A model generated the notes under the pieces. The model was not told the DNA's origin, searched no databases, and saw only the letters and a program-made list of their open reading frames with translations. Shown here in pieces: positions 25,362 to 34,409 of a DNA stretch of 64,000 nt. Position 1 is the stretch's first letter. The number at the start of each line of letters is the position of its first letter. The stretch covers positions 11,147 through 75,146 of the forward strand of contig JAITKM010000039.1 in assembly GCA_031278395.1 (NCBI GenBank). The letters are read 5' to 3'. This DNA is from Deltaproteobacteria bacterium (GTDB taxonomy: Bacteria; Bdellovibrionota_C; UBA2361; SZUA-149; JAITKM01). The position numbers and the translations under genes were made by a program.

Positions 25362-25622
25362 TTACAAATAAACCACCGTTACGCCTGGATTGACTGGACT
25401 AAGTTCAAACCGACTAATATATTTTGAATTTTGTAGATACAAATGCACGGCGTTTTTGATTTTGCCTGTGCCTAAGCCATGGATAATATTTATTTGTCGA
25501 ACATCGGATAAAATAGCGCGGTCAAGGACTTCATCTAGTCGAGCAAGGCTCTCCGCTACAGTCCAACCATGGAAGTCAATCTCGATAATTTCTTGAACTG
25601 CGTGAAGTCTGGTTTTACGCAT
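25362..25622 (-). CDS. stand-alone Smr-domain protein
   Basis: An 86-aa protein consisting only of a Smr (small MutS-related) domain: IDFHGWTVAESLARLDEVLDRA, then INIIHGLGTGKIKNAV, with the DxH and HGxGTGxL-type motifs of the family's nuclease/nicking fold. Smr domains occur at the C-terminus of MutS2 and alone, and cut DNA or, in some cases, RNA. Here it overlaps lptG by 8 bp, so it is translationally coupled to the LPS transporter genes. Whether it acts on DNA or mRNA is not visible. Confidence 0.85.
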   Translation of the reverse strand: MRKTRLHAVQEIIEIDFHGWTVAESLARLDEVLDRAILSDVRQINIIHGLGTGKIKNAVHLYLQNSKYISRFELSPVNPGVTVVYL

Positions 25623-26745
25623 AATCTGACCTAAGCGTCAAATAAGAACCAATAATAAAAAACAACACATCAGCCGACCAGGCTGAAACATAAAGCGGCA
25701 GTAATTCAGCTCCGCCTAAGGCTAAAGAAATTGCATGTATAAAATAATATCCAAAACCAATACTCACTCCAGCCAAAAAACTTAAAGTTAAAGAACCTGA
25801 ACGAGCTGGAATTAAGGCAAAAGGAAAAGCAATTAAAATTACTAAAATATTAATTAGTGGAAATGAAATTTTAGCAATTCGTTGCACTTTATATTCCGTA
25901 GTCGGCACGCCTTCGCTTTCTAATTTATAAATATATCTGCCTAACTCGTGATAACTCATAGTCTCCGGCAATTTTTGCAAATCATAAAAGTCCTCCGGTT
26001 TTTCTTTGAGCTTGAGGGGTAAATTAGGATATTGTTTTATTTCTTTAATATTATAAGCCACAAAAATACTTTCAACGACATCCTGCATAATCCAAATTTG
26101 TTGCTTTTTATCCCAAATTACTTTTTGGGCATCAGTTTTCTTTTTTAATTTATCTTCGGCGTCAAATTCCCAAATCGAAAGCTTTTCAAGCGTCTGATTA
26201 CTAGAATTATAATAGCCAATATTAAAAGTTTTATCCTGATCTCGATACCAAAAATTATGCCTGCTTAAGCGCCCTTTAGCGTCTTTTTTCTTAATATCTA
26301 AATTATAGATTCTTTCAACTTGATCCATGGACCAAGGCACTAAAGTTTCGCCTAAAAAAAACATTATTCCAAAAGTGAGTAGCCCAATAAATAGTAAAGG
26401 ACGCGCCAGATTAAAAACGCTTAAACCACAAGCCCGCATAGCAGTTATTTCGCTAAGCTGTGAAAGTCGTCCCACGGAAACTAAGGTTGAAATTAAAATT
26501 GCAACTGGCGTCATTAAATGTAGAACTAGTGGAATTTTGTAAAGAAAATATTGTAAGGCTAACCCAAAGCTAGAGTTCTCGCGAATTAAAACTTTACTTC
26601 TGTCAAACATGTCCACCACTAAAAATAAACTAATCGCAATCAGAATACAGGTAAAAAAGGACAAAAAGAAAAAACGCAACACATAGCGCTGAATAATATG
26701 CGGATAAATAAAGTTAACAAGCTTAATAAAAAATTTTTTCAACAT
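25615..26745 (-). CDS. lptG: LPS export permease LptG (YjgP/YjgQ family)
   Basis: About 376 aa from the ATG at 26745; a GTG at 26799 would add 18 residues with no family support. Three N-terminal spans (YVLRFFFLSFFTC..., LVLHLMTPVAILISTLVSVGRLSQLSEITAMRACG) are followed by a periplasmic beta-jellyroll-like region and three C-terminal spans (ISFPLINILVILIAFPFALIPARSG). It forms the LptB2FG transporter with LptF that extracts LPS from the inner membrane. The paired arrangement with lptF and the G/F identity rest on order and on the ITAMRACG motif; the F/G labels could be swapped. Confidence 0.88.
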   Translation of the reverse strand: MLKKFFIKLVNFIYPHIIQRYVLRFFFLSFFTCILIAISLFLVVDMFDRSKVLIRENSSFGLALQYFLYKIPLVLHLMTPVAILISTLVSVGRLSQLSEITAMRACGLSVFNLARPLLFIGLLTFGIMFFLGETLVPWSMDQVERIYNLDIKKKDAKGRLSRHNFWYRDQDKTFNIGYYNSSNQTLEKLSIWEFDAEDKLKKKTDAQKVIWDKKQQIWIMQDVVESIFVAYNIKEIKQYPNLPLKLKEKPEDFYDLQKLPETMSYHELGRYIYKLESEGVPTTEYKVQRIAKISFPLINILVILIAFPFALIPARSGSLTLSFLAGVSIGFGYYFIHAISLALGGAELLPLYVSAWSADVLFFIIGSYLTLRSDYA

Positions 26746-26820
26746 ATACGAAACTTTAGCAAAGCCAGGTTTAATAGTCTGGCTCCTTAGTAGATACACA
26801 TTCTTAAAGGTAAAAACTAA

Positions 26821-28023
26821 CTAATGGAGCCGGACTTTAAATTTGAACCGAATAGCAATCCACCTTTCGGACCACAGCTGTCTAAAAAAATATAAGCCTA
26901 ACACTAAAAGCATAATATTGGGTAACCAAATTACCCAAGCCGACACTTTGCCTTGTCCGCAAAGAGCATTAGCTAGCGCTAATAAGCCATAATACACGAG
27001 AATCATCAATATTCCACCTAGCATGCTGGCGCTTAGTCCCCAACTGCCAGATTGGCGCGGTGGCGCAATTCCTAAACAGAGAGCTATTAGAGCCACTCCC
27101 AGACAAGAAAGAGGAATCGTAAAGCGATTATTGAGTTCTACTAATAATTTGTTTTTTTCTTCTACTAACTCTTTGGAAGCTGGTTTTGCGGGTTGAGTAG
27201 CCTGAATATTTTGCCACAATTCTGGCAGCTGCATTTCATTTAGTTTTTTATTTTTTATGTCATTGGAGTTATTTAATAAACTTTCAGGATTAAAACTTAT
27301 ACTAGTTACCGAAAACGAGGTGATTTTTGGTTCAGTGAAAAAACCTTCATTGATAATGCCGTTGTATAAACGTAAGATGATGGAACGCTCAGTATTATTT
27401 GAAGCAAGATCACCATAGCTTGCAATAAAAGTTCGTGGGTTCTTGGGATCATTGCGGTCGCCAATAATAACCCCAGAGAGTTTTTTTAAATCTTGATCTA
27501 TGTTTTGGGCGTAAATGGTAATATCACCTAATTCATTAAAAATTCCTGGAATCAATCCTGCACTAGCTTTAGTTTTTAATATTTCAAAAGCGCCTTGACT
27601 AAATTTAGCGTTAGCAGTGGGGCGAATCCAGCACGAAATACTTAGGGCAAACAACAGGCAAATAAAACTAAAGCCGAGAGTTGGCAGAGCCAGCTTAGAC
27701 AGACTGATGCCAGTAGCTTTCATAACAATTATTTCGCTATCACTACTTAATCTCCCAAAAGCAATAATTACAGAAATTAAAAGCGACATGGGAATAGCCA
27801 GCTCCAGAAAGCGTGGAATAATACAGCTAAACAAAACAATAATATTTAGCAACGGAACATTTTTATTAACGATTAAATCGGTAAGTTGTAGACTTCTAAT
27901 TAAAAACAAAATCCCAGTGAAGATAAACAGGCACAACAAAAACGGCGAGAAAATTTCTCTAAAAATATAATAATAAAGAATAGGAAATTTTGATTTTAAG
28001 AAACTCTCTTTTATTCTAATCAT
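26821..28023 (-). CDS. lptF: LPS export permease LptF (YjgP/YjgQ family)
   Basis: About 400 aa from the ATG at 28023; the frame is open to a TTG at 28050. It has the same plan as LptG: an N-terminal YYYIFREIFSPFLLCLFIFTG span, PMSLLISVIIAFGRLSSDSEIIVMKATG (the conserved coupling-helix region contacting LptB), a periplasmic domain, and C-terminal spans starting FTIPLSCLGVALIALCLGI. It lies 75 bp upstream of lptG on the same strand, with rpsU upstream. It is strong evidence that this cell has an LPS outer membrane. Confidence 0.88.
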   Translation of the reverse strand: MIRIKESFLKSKFPILYYYIFREIFSPFLLCLFIFTGILFLIRSLQLTDLIVNKNVPLLNIIVLFSCIIPRFLELAIPMSLLISVIIAFGRLSSDSEIIVMKATGISLSKLALPTLGFSFICLLFALSISCWIRPTANAKFSQGAFEILKTKASAGLIPGIFNELGDITIYAQNIDQDLKKLSGVIIGDRNDPKNPRTFIASYGDLASNNTERSIILRLYNGIINEGFFTEPKITSFSVTSISFNPESLLNNSNDIKNKKLNEMQLPELWQNIQATQPAKPASKELVEEKNKLLVELNNRFTIPLSCLGVALIALCLGIAPPRQSGSWGLSASMLGGILMILVYYGLLALANALCGQGKVSAWVIWLPNIMLLVLGLYFFRQLWSERWIAIRFKFKVRLH

Positions 28024-28098
28024 GAACTGAATAGCCTTTGGAATTTTCAAAACAAATGTTTTTGAAAAAAATTCAGCTTAGACTTGCTATTGAGATGT

Positions 28099-28311
28099 TC
28101 AAACTTTTTTGAGAGGAATGGTTAAACAGCTAACGCAATTTTCTCTTTTTTTCTTTTTGAAAGATTCTTTTTCTTTTCTGATTCTTTTTTCGCAAGGTTT
28201 TTCGTAAAATCTTCTGGCTTTTAGCTCTTTAAAAATTCCTTCGCGTATTAGTTTGCGCTTTAACACGCGCATTGCTTTTTCAAGATTTTGATTAACGCTT
28301 ATTTCTACCAT
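28099..28311 (-). CDS. rpsU: small ribosomal subunit protein bS21
   Basis: A 70-aa protein from the ATG at 28311, where MVEISVNQNLEKAMRVLKRKL matches the bS21 start; the frame is open further upstream but that part is unlike the family. The Arg/Lys-rich KARRFYEKPCEKRIRKEKESFKK segment is typical. bS21 lies near the mRNA exit and helps initiation. The C-terminus is slightly extended (CVSCLTIPLKKV). It heads the minus-strand rpsU-lptF-lptG-smr group. Confidence 0.93.
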   Translation of the reverse strand: MVEISVNQNLEKAMRVLKRKLIREGIFKELKARRFYEKPCEKRIRKEKESFKKKKRENCVSCLTIPLKKV

Positions 28312-28647
28312 GATATACTTATCTAAAATTAAAATTAATAAACAAAATGCGGTGGCTACATAAATTATAAATTCAAAAAAAACAAGAAAATCTAAATATA
28401 TTCTGCCACCTCGCTCTTTGGGTTTGTTTCTCAAACGAAAAACGCCTCTTCTTTTATTTTTTTAATTTGGATATAAATTAAAAAGGAAAGGAAAACTCTA
28501 CCGGCTTCGCTCCTAGAATTTTATAGAGAAAGTATTTTTCGCTATGCAAAAAAATACTGGTCGGAAGAATTTAAAGATAAAATAATTACGATTAAAATAA
28601 TTATAACTTATTTATTTTATTGTATAAAATAAATCTTTACTAAAACG
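28312..28647. other. divergent promoter region, gene-free
   Basis: A very AT-rich stretch between rpsU and the orphan gene at 28802. It holds a hairpin, AGTATTTTT-N10-AAAAATACT, at 28531-28558 and a near palindrome around TTTTATTGTATAAAA at 28615-28632. No coding frame with family resemblance was seen. It must include the rpsU promoter on the minus strand. Confidence 0.4.
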
Positions 28648-28675
28648 TTGACATTTTTATTTTTTAAGATATAAT
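28648..28675 (+). promoter_or_regulatory. consensus sigma70-type promoter
   Basis: A perfect TTGACA at 28648-28653, a 16-bp spacer and a perfect TATAAT at 28670-28675. The start would be near 28682, giving a leader of about 120 nt before the ATG at 28802. It is the best -35/-10 pair I saw in the window. Confidence 0.8.
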
Positions 28676-28801
28676 CCGCATCAATTTAATGGTTATTAAT
28701 CATTATTTTGATTAAGTTTTATAAAAAATAATAAAGATATACGTTTTTTATAACAATAACAATTTTAACCCATAATTAACACATAAAAGGAGTAATAAAA
28801 T

Positions 28802-29149
28802 ATGTCAGACAAATCTCACAACCTAAGAGACGCTTTAGAGTTAGTCAGGATGTTGGAGCAATTATTTGCAGTTCTTTCTCAATCCAACGAGCCGGTACCT
28901 TGGAGAGGAATTGAGATTACGCTTAGGCAAATTGGTATGAGCATAATTAACGGTAGCGAATATGGACAACCAGCTCATAACAGAAGTAATTCATCGTCTT
29001 CCAAAAAAAACTATGAGGCACCAGTTAATCAGCAAAATTTAACAATCGAAGAGGAAACAAGTAAGTTTCAAAATCGCGCTACGATTTTAGACCGCGTCCA
29101 TCCTTCTCCTGTTAGTGGTTACAAAAGTAAAAACTTCTCGTCAGAATAA
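28802..29149 (+). CDS. small hypothetical protein, strongly promoted
   Basis: A 115-aa protein with no signal peptide or membrane span. Residues 1-60 look helical (SHNLRDALELVRMLEQLFAVL), with a WRGIEITLRQIGMSII amphipathic stretch; residues 60-115 are Ser/Asn/Gln-rich and probably disordered. I recognise no family. A good AAAGGAG ribosome binding site lies 7 bases before the ATG, and a consensus promoter lies 120 bp upstream, so high expression is likely. It is monocistronic: the next gene starts 254 bp downstream after a hairpin element. A structural or regulatory abundant small protein is one possibility. Confidence 0.6.
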   Translation: MSDKSHNLRDALELVRMLEQLFAVLSQSNEPVPWRGIEITLRQIGMSIINGSEYGQPAHNRSNSSSSKKNYEAPVNQQNLTIEEETSKFQNRATILDRVHPSPVSGYKSKNFSSE

Positions 29150-29174
29150 TATAGTTTAACTATTTAGCAAGAAA

Positions 29175-29240
29175 GGCTGACAAAATTCGCGCAATGTTTT
29201 GTTACAACACGAAATTAATCGCGACGATTTTTGTCCACCC
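29175..29240. repeat. dispersed intergenic hairpin element, copy A
   Basis: GGCTGACAAAATTCGCG at the left end is matched in inverted orientation by CGCGACGATTTTTGTCCACCC at the right end (29220-29240). The same outward motif (CAAAA-TCG/C after a GG-rich edge) bounds intergenic elements at 10158, 53213 and 55681. It may act as a terminator for the 28802 gene as well. Confidence 0.5.
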
Positions 29241-29403
29241 TCAGAGGATTTTAACCTAATACGGTCGTTACAGGCGACCAATTTTCGCTTTAATTTAATG
29301 CAGGATTATTATTTTATATAGACATAATATAATTTTAGTAAGATATAAGGCAACCTAACACTAGATGGGAGTTTAGTTACTTTTTTATTTACTATAAAAA
29401 TCT

Positions 29404-30687
29404 ATGCAAAAAAAATCTAAATTCAGAGCGTTTGTTACTTTTATAGGTCTTAATTTTATCTTCTTTGCTTGTTTTCTGGTTGGTATGAGTTTGGTTTTTG
29501 GGACCTTTAATAGTTTTTTTAAAAAACCTTTGGTTTCTGGTTCTGCGCCAGAAGAGAACTTTTTAGTTATGCCAGGCGATAATTTACAAAAGATAGCCTA
29601 TAACATGTATAATGAGGGCTTGATTAAATCGCCTCGTTCTTTACTTTGGTTAGCTATCTTAAAAGGCGACAAAGTTAAAAAGCAATTAGAACGCTTACAA
29701 CCTGGCGAATATAAAGTCTCCGCTAATATGTCAGCGGTTAAAATTTTAAAAATCTTACTCGACCCAAATAATGTTGTTAAATACTCAATTACAATTATTC
29801 CAGGTGAGACAGTCTCGGATCTAATTAAAAAAATAGGTGATTCTAGACTAATTAGTCGAGATGAATTTGCTATCGGAACTAATGATCTCGTGTTTTTACA
29901 AACACTTGGTATTTTTACCAAATCTCTTGAAGGTTATTTGCTGCCAGATACTTATATTTTTACTAAACCTACTTCCGCTAAAGAAATCATTGCGCGCATA
30001 GTTAAGGAAGGGAAAGCTAAGTTTGGCACAGATGAATTTAATCAGCGCCTGATTAAATTAAACATGAGCTTCGACCAAGTTTTAACTATGGCCTCAATTA
30101 TTGAAAAAGAAACTGGTGTGCCTGAAGAGCGCCCGCTAGTTTCATCTGTTTTGTATAATCGGTTAAGATTAAAAATGCCTTTGCAGAGCGATCCAACTGT
30201 TATTTACGGCGTACCGGACTTTAAAGGCGTCCTGACGAGGGAAGACTTAAAGCGTCCGACTTCGTATAACACGTATATTAATAAAGGGTTGCCTCCAACA
30301 CCGATTTGTAATCCGAGCTTAGAGTCTTTTAAAGCAGCTTTATTTCCAGCTGAGACAAATTATCTGTATTTTGTAGCTAAAGGCGATAACTCCCGTTCGC
30401 ATGTTTTCTCGACCACATATGCTGAGCACTTAAAAGCTGTGAAGGAATATAGAAAATCTCAAGCCCTCAATGAAGCTATTGCGGAGATTGAAGCAGAAGA
30501 AAAGAAAAAGCAACAAAGACTGGATTTGAAAAGTTATACAGCGCCACAGAAAAAGGAAACTAAAAAGGCGTCCAGTTCAAGTAGATCAAATCGAAAAGTA
30601 ATTTCTCATATTGATCCAGATTTAAAAGATGAAGCCCCTTCATTGAAGGATAAACGTCGGGATACTTTGAGATCAATTTTAGATTAG
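29404..30687 (+). CDS. mltG: endolytic murein transglycosylase MltG (YceG-like)
   Basis: A 427-aa protein. An N-terminal membrane span (residues about 8-32) is followed by a LysM-like VMPGDNLQKIAYNMYNEGLI domain and the YceG catalytic domain: MASIIEKETGVPEERPLVSSVLYNRLRLKMPLQSDPTVIYG, with the catalytic Glu in EKETG (around residue 234-236), then NTYINKGLPPTPICNPS. It cuts nascent glycan strands and sets their length. The final 70 residues are a charged Lys/Ser-rich tail not usual for the family. Its stop is 4 bp from the next gene. Confidence 0.93.
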   Translation: MQKKSKFRAFVTFIGLNFIFFACFLVGMSLVFGTFNSFFKKPLVSGSAPEENFLVMPGDNLQKIAYNMYNEGLIKSPRSLLWLAILKGDKVKKQLERLQPGEYKVSANMSAVKILKILLDPNNVVKYSITIIPGETVSDLIKKIGDSRLISRDEFAIGTNDLVFLQTLGIFTKSLEGYLLPDTYIFTKPTSAKEIIARIVKEGKAKFGTDEFNQRLIKLNMSFDQVLTMASIIEKETGVPEERPLVSSVLYNRLRLKMPLQSDPTVIYGVPDFKGVLTREDLKRPTSYNTYINKGLPPTPICNPSLESFKAALFPAETNYLYFVAKGDNSRSHVFSTTYAEHLKAVKEYRKSQALNEAIAEIEAEEKKKQQRLDLKSYTAPQKKETKKASSSSRSNRKVISHIDPDLKDEAPSLKDKRRDTLRSILD

Positions 30688-30691
30688 TCGG

Positions 30692-32584
30692 GTGGGGGGA
30701 TGCATTTTGTGTTACGAGCAACTACTACTCAAAGCGTATACTAGAGCGAAATTACAGCGCGGCTTGAAACTGTTAGTATTTATGGGGCTTGTTTCAGGGG
30801 TAGTAGTTTTGCCGCTAGTTTTTTGGAGCGTAGTTAAAACCAAACTCTACCTTAAGATTTTATTTTTACTAATTAATTTAGTTTTAGCCGGTCTCTCAAT
30901 TGGTAAGGCTAAAGATTTATTAAAAAAAATTAAAATTGAAGACCTAGCTGAAATTTTAGATAAAAAATTACAAACCAAAGAAAAAATTCTAACTTTAAGC
31001 AGTGCAGAAGCAGTAGACGAAATAACTTTTGCTAGTCTTGAGTTTATTCAAACTGAGTTAGAAAAACAAGTTGCTGATACTCAAATTGACCTTGAAGATA
31101 TTTTTCCTTTACGATTTGAAAAGAAATCAAAAATATTTTTGAGCTTAGCAATTATTTTTTGGCTGTGTAGTTTTGGGTTGATTTTATCGCAGGATAGATA
31201 TTTTAAAAAAGTTCCCAATCTTTTGGCGCAAGAGAAAGTTGAAATTTTAAGAGAGTTAATCAAAAATTCTCCGCTCGTGCCAGAGAACATTCAAAAAAGT
31301 ATTGAGGAGTTAGCGAAGGTTATCGAAGATCAAGGCTTAGACTCGGAATTAGTTTTGGATGCGCTAGTTGAACTAGACCAAGAAATTGAAAGTTTTGAAA
31401 ATTCTGAGCAAAACCAACAGGCAACTGGAACAGATAGTCAAACTACAAAGCAAACAGCAGAACAATCAGAACAACAAAAACAACCAGGAGCGCCAGCCGG
31501 CGCTGTCGAGCCAAAAAAGACAGAAGACGCGGCGGAAAAAAGTAGCCAAGGAGATAATCAAGAACCTGCGCCTCAGCCAAGCGATAATCAGCAGCCTGCA
31601 GATAATCAGTCTAATCAATCACAAACAGAACAACAAAATACTAGCCAAAACAACACTGCTCAAGAGAAAGAACCAAAACAAAAGGAAGAACAACAAAAAC
31701 AAGAGCAAGGAACTGCTCAAGGAACAGAGCAAGAGCAAGAAACAGGCAAGTCGGATAAAACAAAATCAGCCAATAAAGACCAAGCCCAAGAGGGTGGCGA
31801 AACTAGAAGCGGCAAGGAGGCGGCTAGTGGTGCAGAAACAAAAAAAGAAACGACCCCAAAAGATGAAGTTAAAAATGAGCAGGGCGCTAAGTCAGAACAA
31901 GAAGATACTCAAGCTACTGATTCAGCAAAGCAGCAAAATTCTGAAAAGCAAAATAAAAATGATAATAATAGTTCAGCTCAGCAACAGTTAGATAATTTAA
32001 AACAAGAATTAAACCAGCTTAAACAAGATTTAAATCAAAATTTAGAGACGGATTCGCAAGATAATAATCCGGATAATCAAAACAACAAATCGAATAACCA
32101 AGATTCGACAGATAAGTCTGAAAAACAGCAATCCGCGCAGGAAAATCAGAATCAAGCTCAAGCTAAGGCAGATAGCAAGCAGCAAAATCAAATGCAAGAA
32201 GGGAATCAAGATTTAGACAATCAGAATGTCGAGCTGCAAAAGTCAGAGATAAGTCAAAATCCAAATCAACAAGATTTTCAGGGAAAACCTCAAAAGCATA
32301 CTGAAAAATTGCCGCAACCTAGTGCTGCAGTGCCGAGTTTGGGCGAGGGTGAAGGCGCTGGGGCAAGCTTAGGGCAGGACAAAAATTTAATTAGCATTGG
32401 AGTTGACCAAAAGGATCAGAACATTTTTAACCCATTTGGGCAGGAAGAAAAGGAACGCTATTTGAATAAAAATGCGGCGGTTGCTAGAACCAAACTTCAA
32501 GATGGTGAATTTGAAAAACCAAATTCCACTGTGCTACAAGAAAAACAACCTATCCCTGTGGAGTATCAAGAAATTTTAAAATAA
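30692..32584 (+). CDS. membrane protein with ~300-residue Gln/Asn/Glu-rich region
   Basis: A 630-aa protein. There are two close N-terminal spans (about 25-75) and a third near residues 150-170. A helical region follows (VEILRELIKNSPLVPENIQKSIEELAKVI), then a low-complexity region rich in Gln, Asn, Lys, Glu and Ser from about 235 to 535, then a more ordered C-terminus with GEGEGAGASLGQ. The overall plan vaguely recalls DUF4175/BatA-neighbour proteins, but I cannot assign it. The start is GTG at 30692 or, better placed behind a GGGGGGA run, TTG at 30707. It probably shares a transcript with mltG. Confidence 0.6.
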   Translation: MGGCILCYEQLLLKAYTRAKLQRGLKLLVFMGLVSGVVVLPLVFWSVVKTKLYLKILFLLINLVLAGLSIGKAKDLLKKIKIEDLAEILDKKLQTKEKILTLSSAEAVDEITFASLEFIQTELEKQVADTQIDLEDIFPLRFEKKSKIFLSLAIIFWLCSFGLILSQDRYFKKVPNLLAQEKVEILRELIKNSPLVPENIQKSIEELAKVIEDQGLDSELVLDALVELDQEIESFENSEQNQQATGTDSQTTKQTAEQSEQQKQPGAPAGAVEPKKTEDAAEKSSQGDNQEPAPQPSDNQQPADNQSNQSQTEQQNTSQNNTAQEKEPKQKEEQQKQEQGTAQGTEQEQETGKSDKTKSANKDQAQEGGETRSGKEAASGAETKKETTPKDEVKNEQGAKSEQEDTQATDSAKQQNSEKQNKNDNNSSAQQQLDNLKQELNQLKQDLNQNLETDSQDNNPDNQNNKSNNQDSTDKSEKQQSAQENQNQAQAKADSKQQNQMQEGNQDLDNQNVELQKSEISQNPNQQDFQGKPQKHTEKLPQPSAAVPSLGEGEGAGASLGQDKNLISIGVDQKDQNIFNPFGQEEKERYLNKNAAVARTKLQDGEFEKPNSTVLQEKQPIPVEYQEILK

Positions 32585-32620
32585 GCGCTTAGTAGTCTAT
32601 AACATCTAAAACTTTTTACT

Positions 32621-32630
32621 CCCCCCCCCC
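32621..32630. repeat. C10 homopolymer tract
   Basis: Ten consecutive C in an intergenic, very AT-rich setting between convergent genes. Such tracts are unstable and are either slippage-prone sites or assembly weak points. A second C10 lies at 46982-46991. Confidence 0.7.
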
Positions 32631-32720
32631 TCAAGCGTCAGGGGTATTAAATTCTAAGCCAATAATTATAATGAATGGTATAGGTATGCTAATAATTTGC
32701 GAATAATGGTAAGGGAACTA

Positions 32721-34409
32721 TTAGTCCTCCCCTGCCATTAACTCCTTAAATTTTGCTAAGCGTCGTTTAAAAGTCGCATGATTTTTTCTAGTCTCTCGGA
32801 GAATCTCTTTGATGTCATTGGTAGTGATACTGGTTTTTTCGTAATTATACATATTGGTCATGATTTTTAAGTTAGGATTAGTTTTACCTAAATTAATTAA
32901 TTGCGCATCGAACGCGTCTATTTCTTGAACCATTTTTTTTGCTTGCGAAAAATCATTACGTTGTAACAGCTTAGTTAATTGAGCAACTTTTTGCTCGCAA
33001 CTCTCAAGCAGCTTATAGGCTGTGTCTAAATTCTCCAGCATCGGATTTAGAGATTTTTGCTTTTTAAAATTGATCTTTGTCTTAGTTTGAATAAACTCTT
33101 CTTTCCAAATTTGTTTGTAGACGGCTTTGATTTTTTCAATCAGAATTTCGTCTGAACTATAAATTTCACTAATGGTTTTAAATTCTAAAAATCCATCTTT
33201 ATCAAAATAAGAAACTTTAACAGCCATCTCCCGCGGATTAACCTCTTCTGCAGAAAGTTTTAAATTTAATAAATCCTCCAAATTCTTAGTTTGCAAGCGG
33301 AGTTTACAGAGTCGGGCTACTGTCTGTGGATCAATCTTGTCATAACACACTGGATTAGAACAAGTTGCGTTTTCATGACTACAAGCGTAACAACTAATTT
33401 TTGGCTCCACGATAATGTTACCTGCACTGTAAGGTCCAGTTTCCGAGCAGTAAGACGGACCAACAAACATACTGACGCTTGGTGTTCCCATAGCGGCAGC
33501 TAGGTGCATCGGACCAGTATCGCCAGTAATTAATAAATCCGCACGCTCTAGTAAGGCAGCTAATTGCGAAATATTATGCACTCCTGCAGCATTAATAATA
33601 TTTGGATGCGCATAACAAGCTACCGCTTCTGAAATTAACTCTTGTTCACCAGGCGCGCCAGGATAAATTATCCAGGCATTTAAAGACTCTACTAATTCTT
33701 TAGCCACAGCAGCAAAACGTTCTGCCCCCCACTGCCGTTTTTTTTGACTAGTTCCACACTGGATACAAATTAGCGGATATGGAGTTTGACTAATACCTTG
33801 CTCGTCTAAATATCGCTGCACATCAACATAATCTTGAGGCTTTGGCGTAAAAAATAATTTTTGATATTTAGGTTTTAAACCAGCGGTTAGAATATTAATG
33901 TCTACCAAATTAATTGGCTGATATTTTCTAAGACAATTATCGCCTGCCATGGTAACAAAAAGCCTGCGCCAATGATTTTTAATAACTTTTTGCTCAAATT
34001 CGTCAAAGGTTGGCACTTGAACGTTTTTAATGTTTAACAAAGGGACAAGCTTGGCAGTATAAATCGTGTAAGAAATATCAAGACATAAATCAAAATTTCT
34101 GGCTCTTAAATCATTAATTACCTCGCTCAACTGATTATAAGCTTTTAGCACGCATACTCCATGCTGTTTTAAATTAAGAAAATAATCATTGATGTCGAAG
34201 GTTATAATTTCGTTTATTTCTGGAAGCCCCTTACAAATAACATTAATTTCTTTACTAGCGAGTATTGTAATGTGAGCCTGTGGGTAAGTATCTTTTAAGA
34301 CTCTAATCATATGCGAAGCTTGAAGCATATCGCCCAGCCTAGTAAAGGCAATGATTAAGATGTTGCGATAATTGTATTCAGCTGTTGTTTTTGAATTTTT
34401 ACTAGACAT
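32721..34409 (-). CDS. family 9 glycosyltransferase (heptosyltransferase-like) with C-terminal extension
   Basis: A 562-aa protein. The N-terminal 360 residues match ADP-heptose:LPS heptosyltransferases: NILIIAFTRLGDMLQASHMIRVLKDTYP, CIQCGTSQKKRQWGAERFAAVAKELV, LITGDTGPMHLAAAMGTPSVSMFVGP. A Cys-rich stretch (CYACSHENATCSNPVCYDKI) follows, as in several GT9 proteins. The last 170 residues, with a predicted coiled coil (AYKLLESCEQKVAQLTKLLQ), are extra. It overlaps its upstream partner by 8 bp. It probably adds heptose or a related sugar to LPS core or another surface glycan. Confidence 0.85.
   Translation of the reverse strand: MSSKNSKTTAEYNYRNILIIAFTRLGDMLQASHMIRVLKDTYPQAHITILASKEINVICKGLPEINEIITFDINDYFLNLKQHGVCVLKAYNQLSEVINDLRARNFDLCLDISYTIYTAKLVPLLNIKNVQVPTFDEFEQKVIKNHWRRLFVTMAGDNCLRKYQPINLVDINILTAGLKPKYQKLFFTPKPQDYVDVQRYLDEQGISQTPYPLICIQCGTSQKKRQWGAERFAAVAKELVESLNAWIIYPGAPGEQELISEAVACYAHPNIINAAGVHNISQLAALLERADLLITGDTGPMHLAAAMGTPSVSMFVGPSYCSETGPYSAGNIIVEPKISCYACSHENATCSNPVCYDKIDPQTVARLCKLRLQTKNLEDLLNLKLSAEEVNPREMAVKVSYFDKDGFLEFKTISEIYSSDEILIEKIKAVYKQIWKEEFIQTKTKINFKKQKSLNPMLENLDTAYKLLESCEQKVAQLTKLLQRNDFSQAKKMVQEIDAFDAQLINLGKTNPNLKIMTNMYNYEKTSITTNDIKEILRETRKNHATFKRRLAKFKELMAGED

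Noticed and set aside
27617-27970. 117-aa plus-strand frame opposite lptF
   Set aside because: Shadow of conserved membrane segments of lptF.
31386-31991. 201-aa Lys/Gln-rich open frame on the plus strand
   Set aside because: It is a second frame of the Gln/Asn-rich tract of the 30692 gene; CAA/AAA-rich repeats keep several frames open. No start signal or family resemblance.
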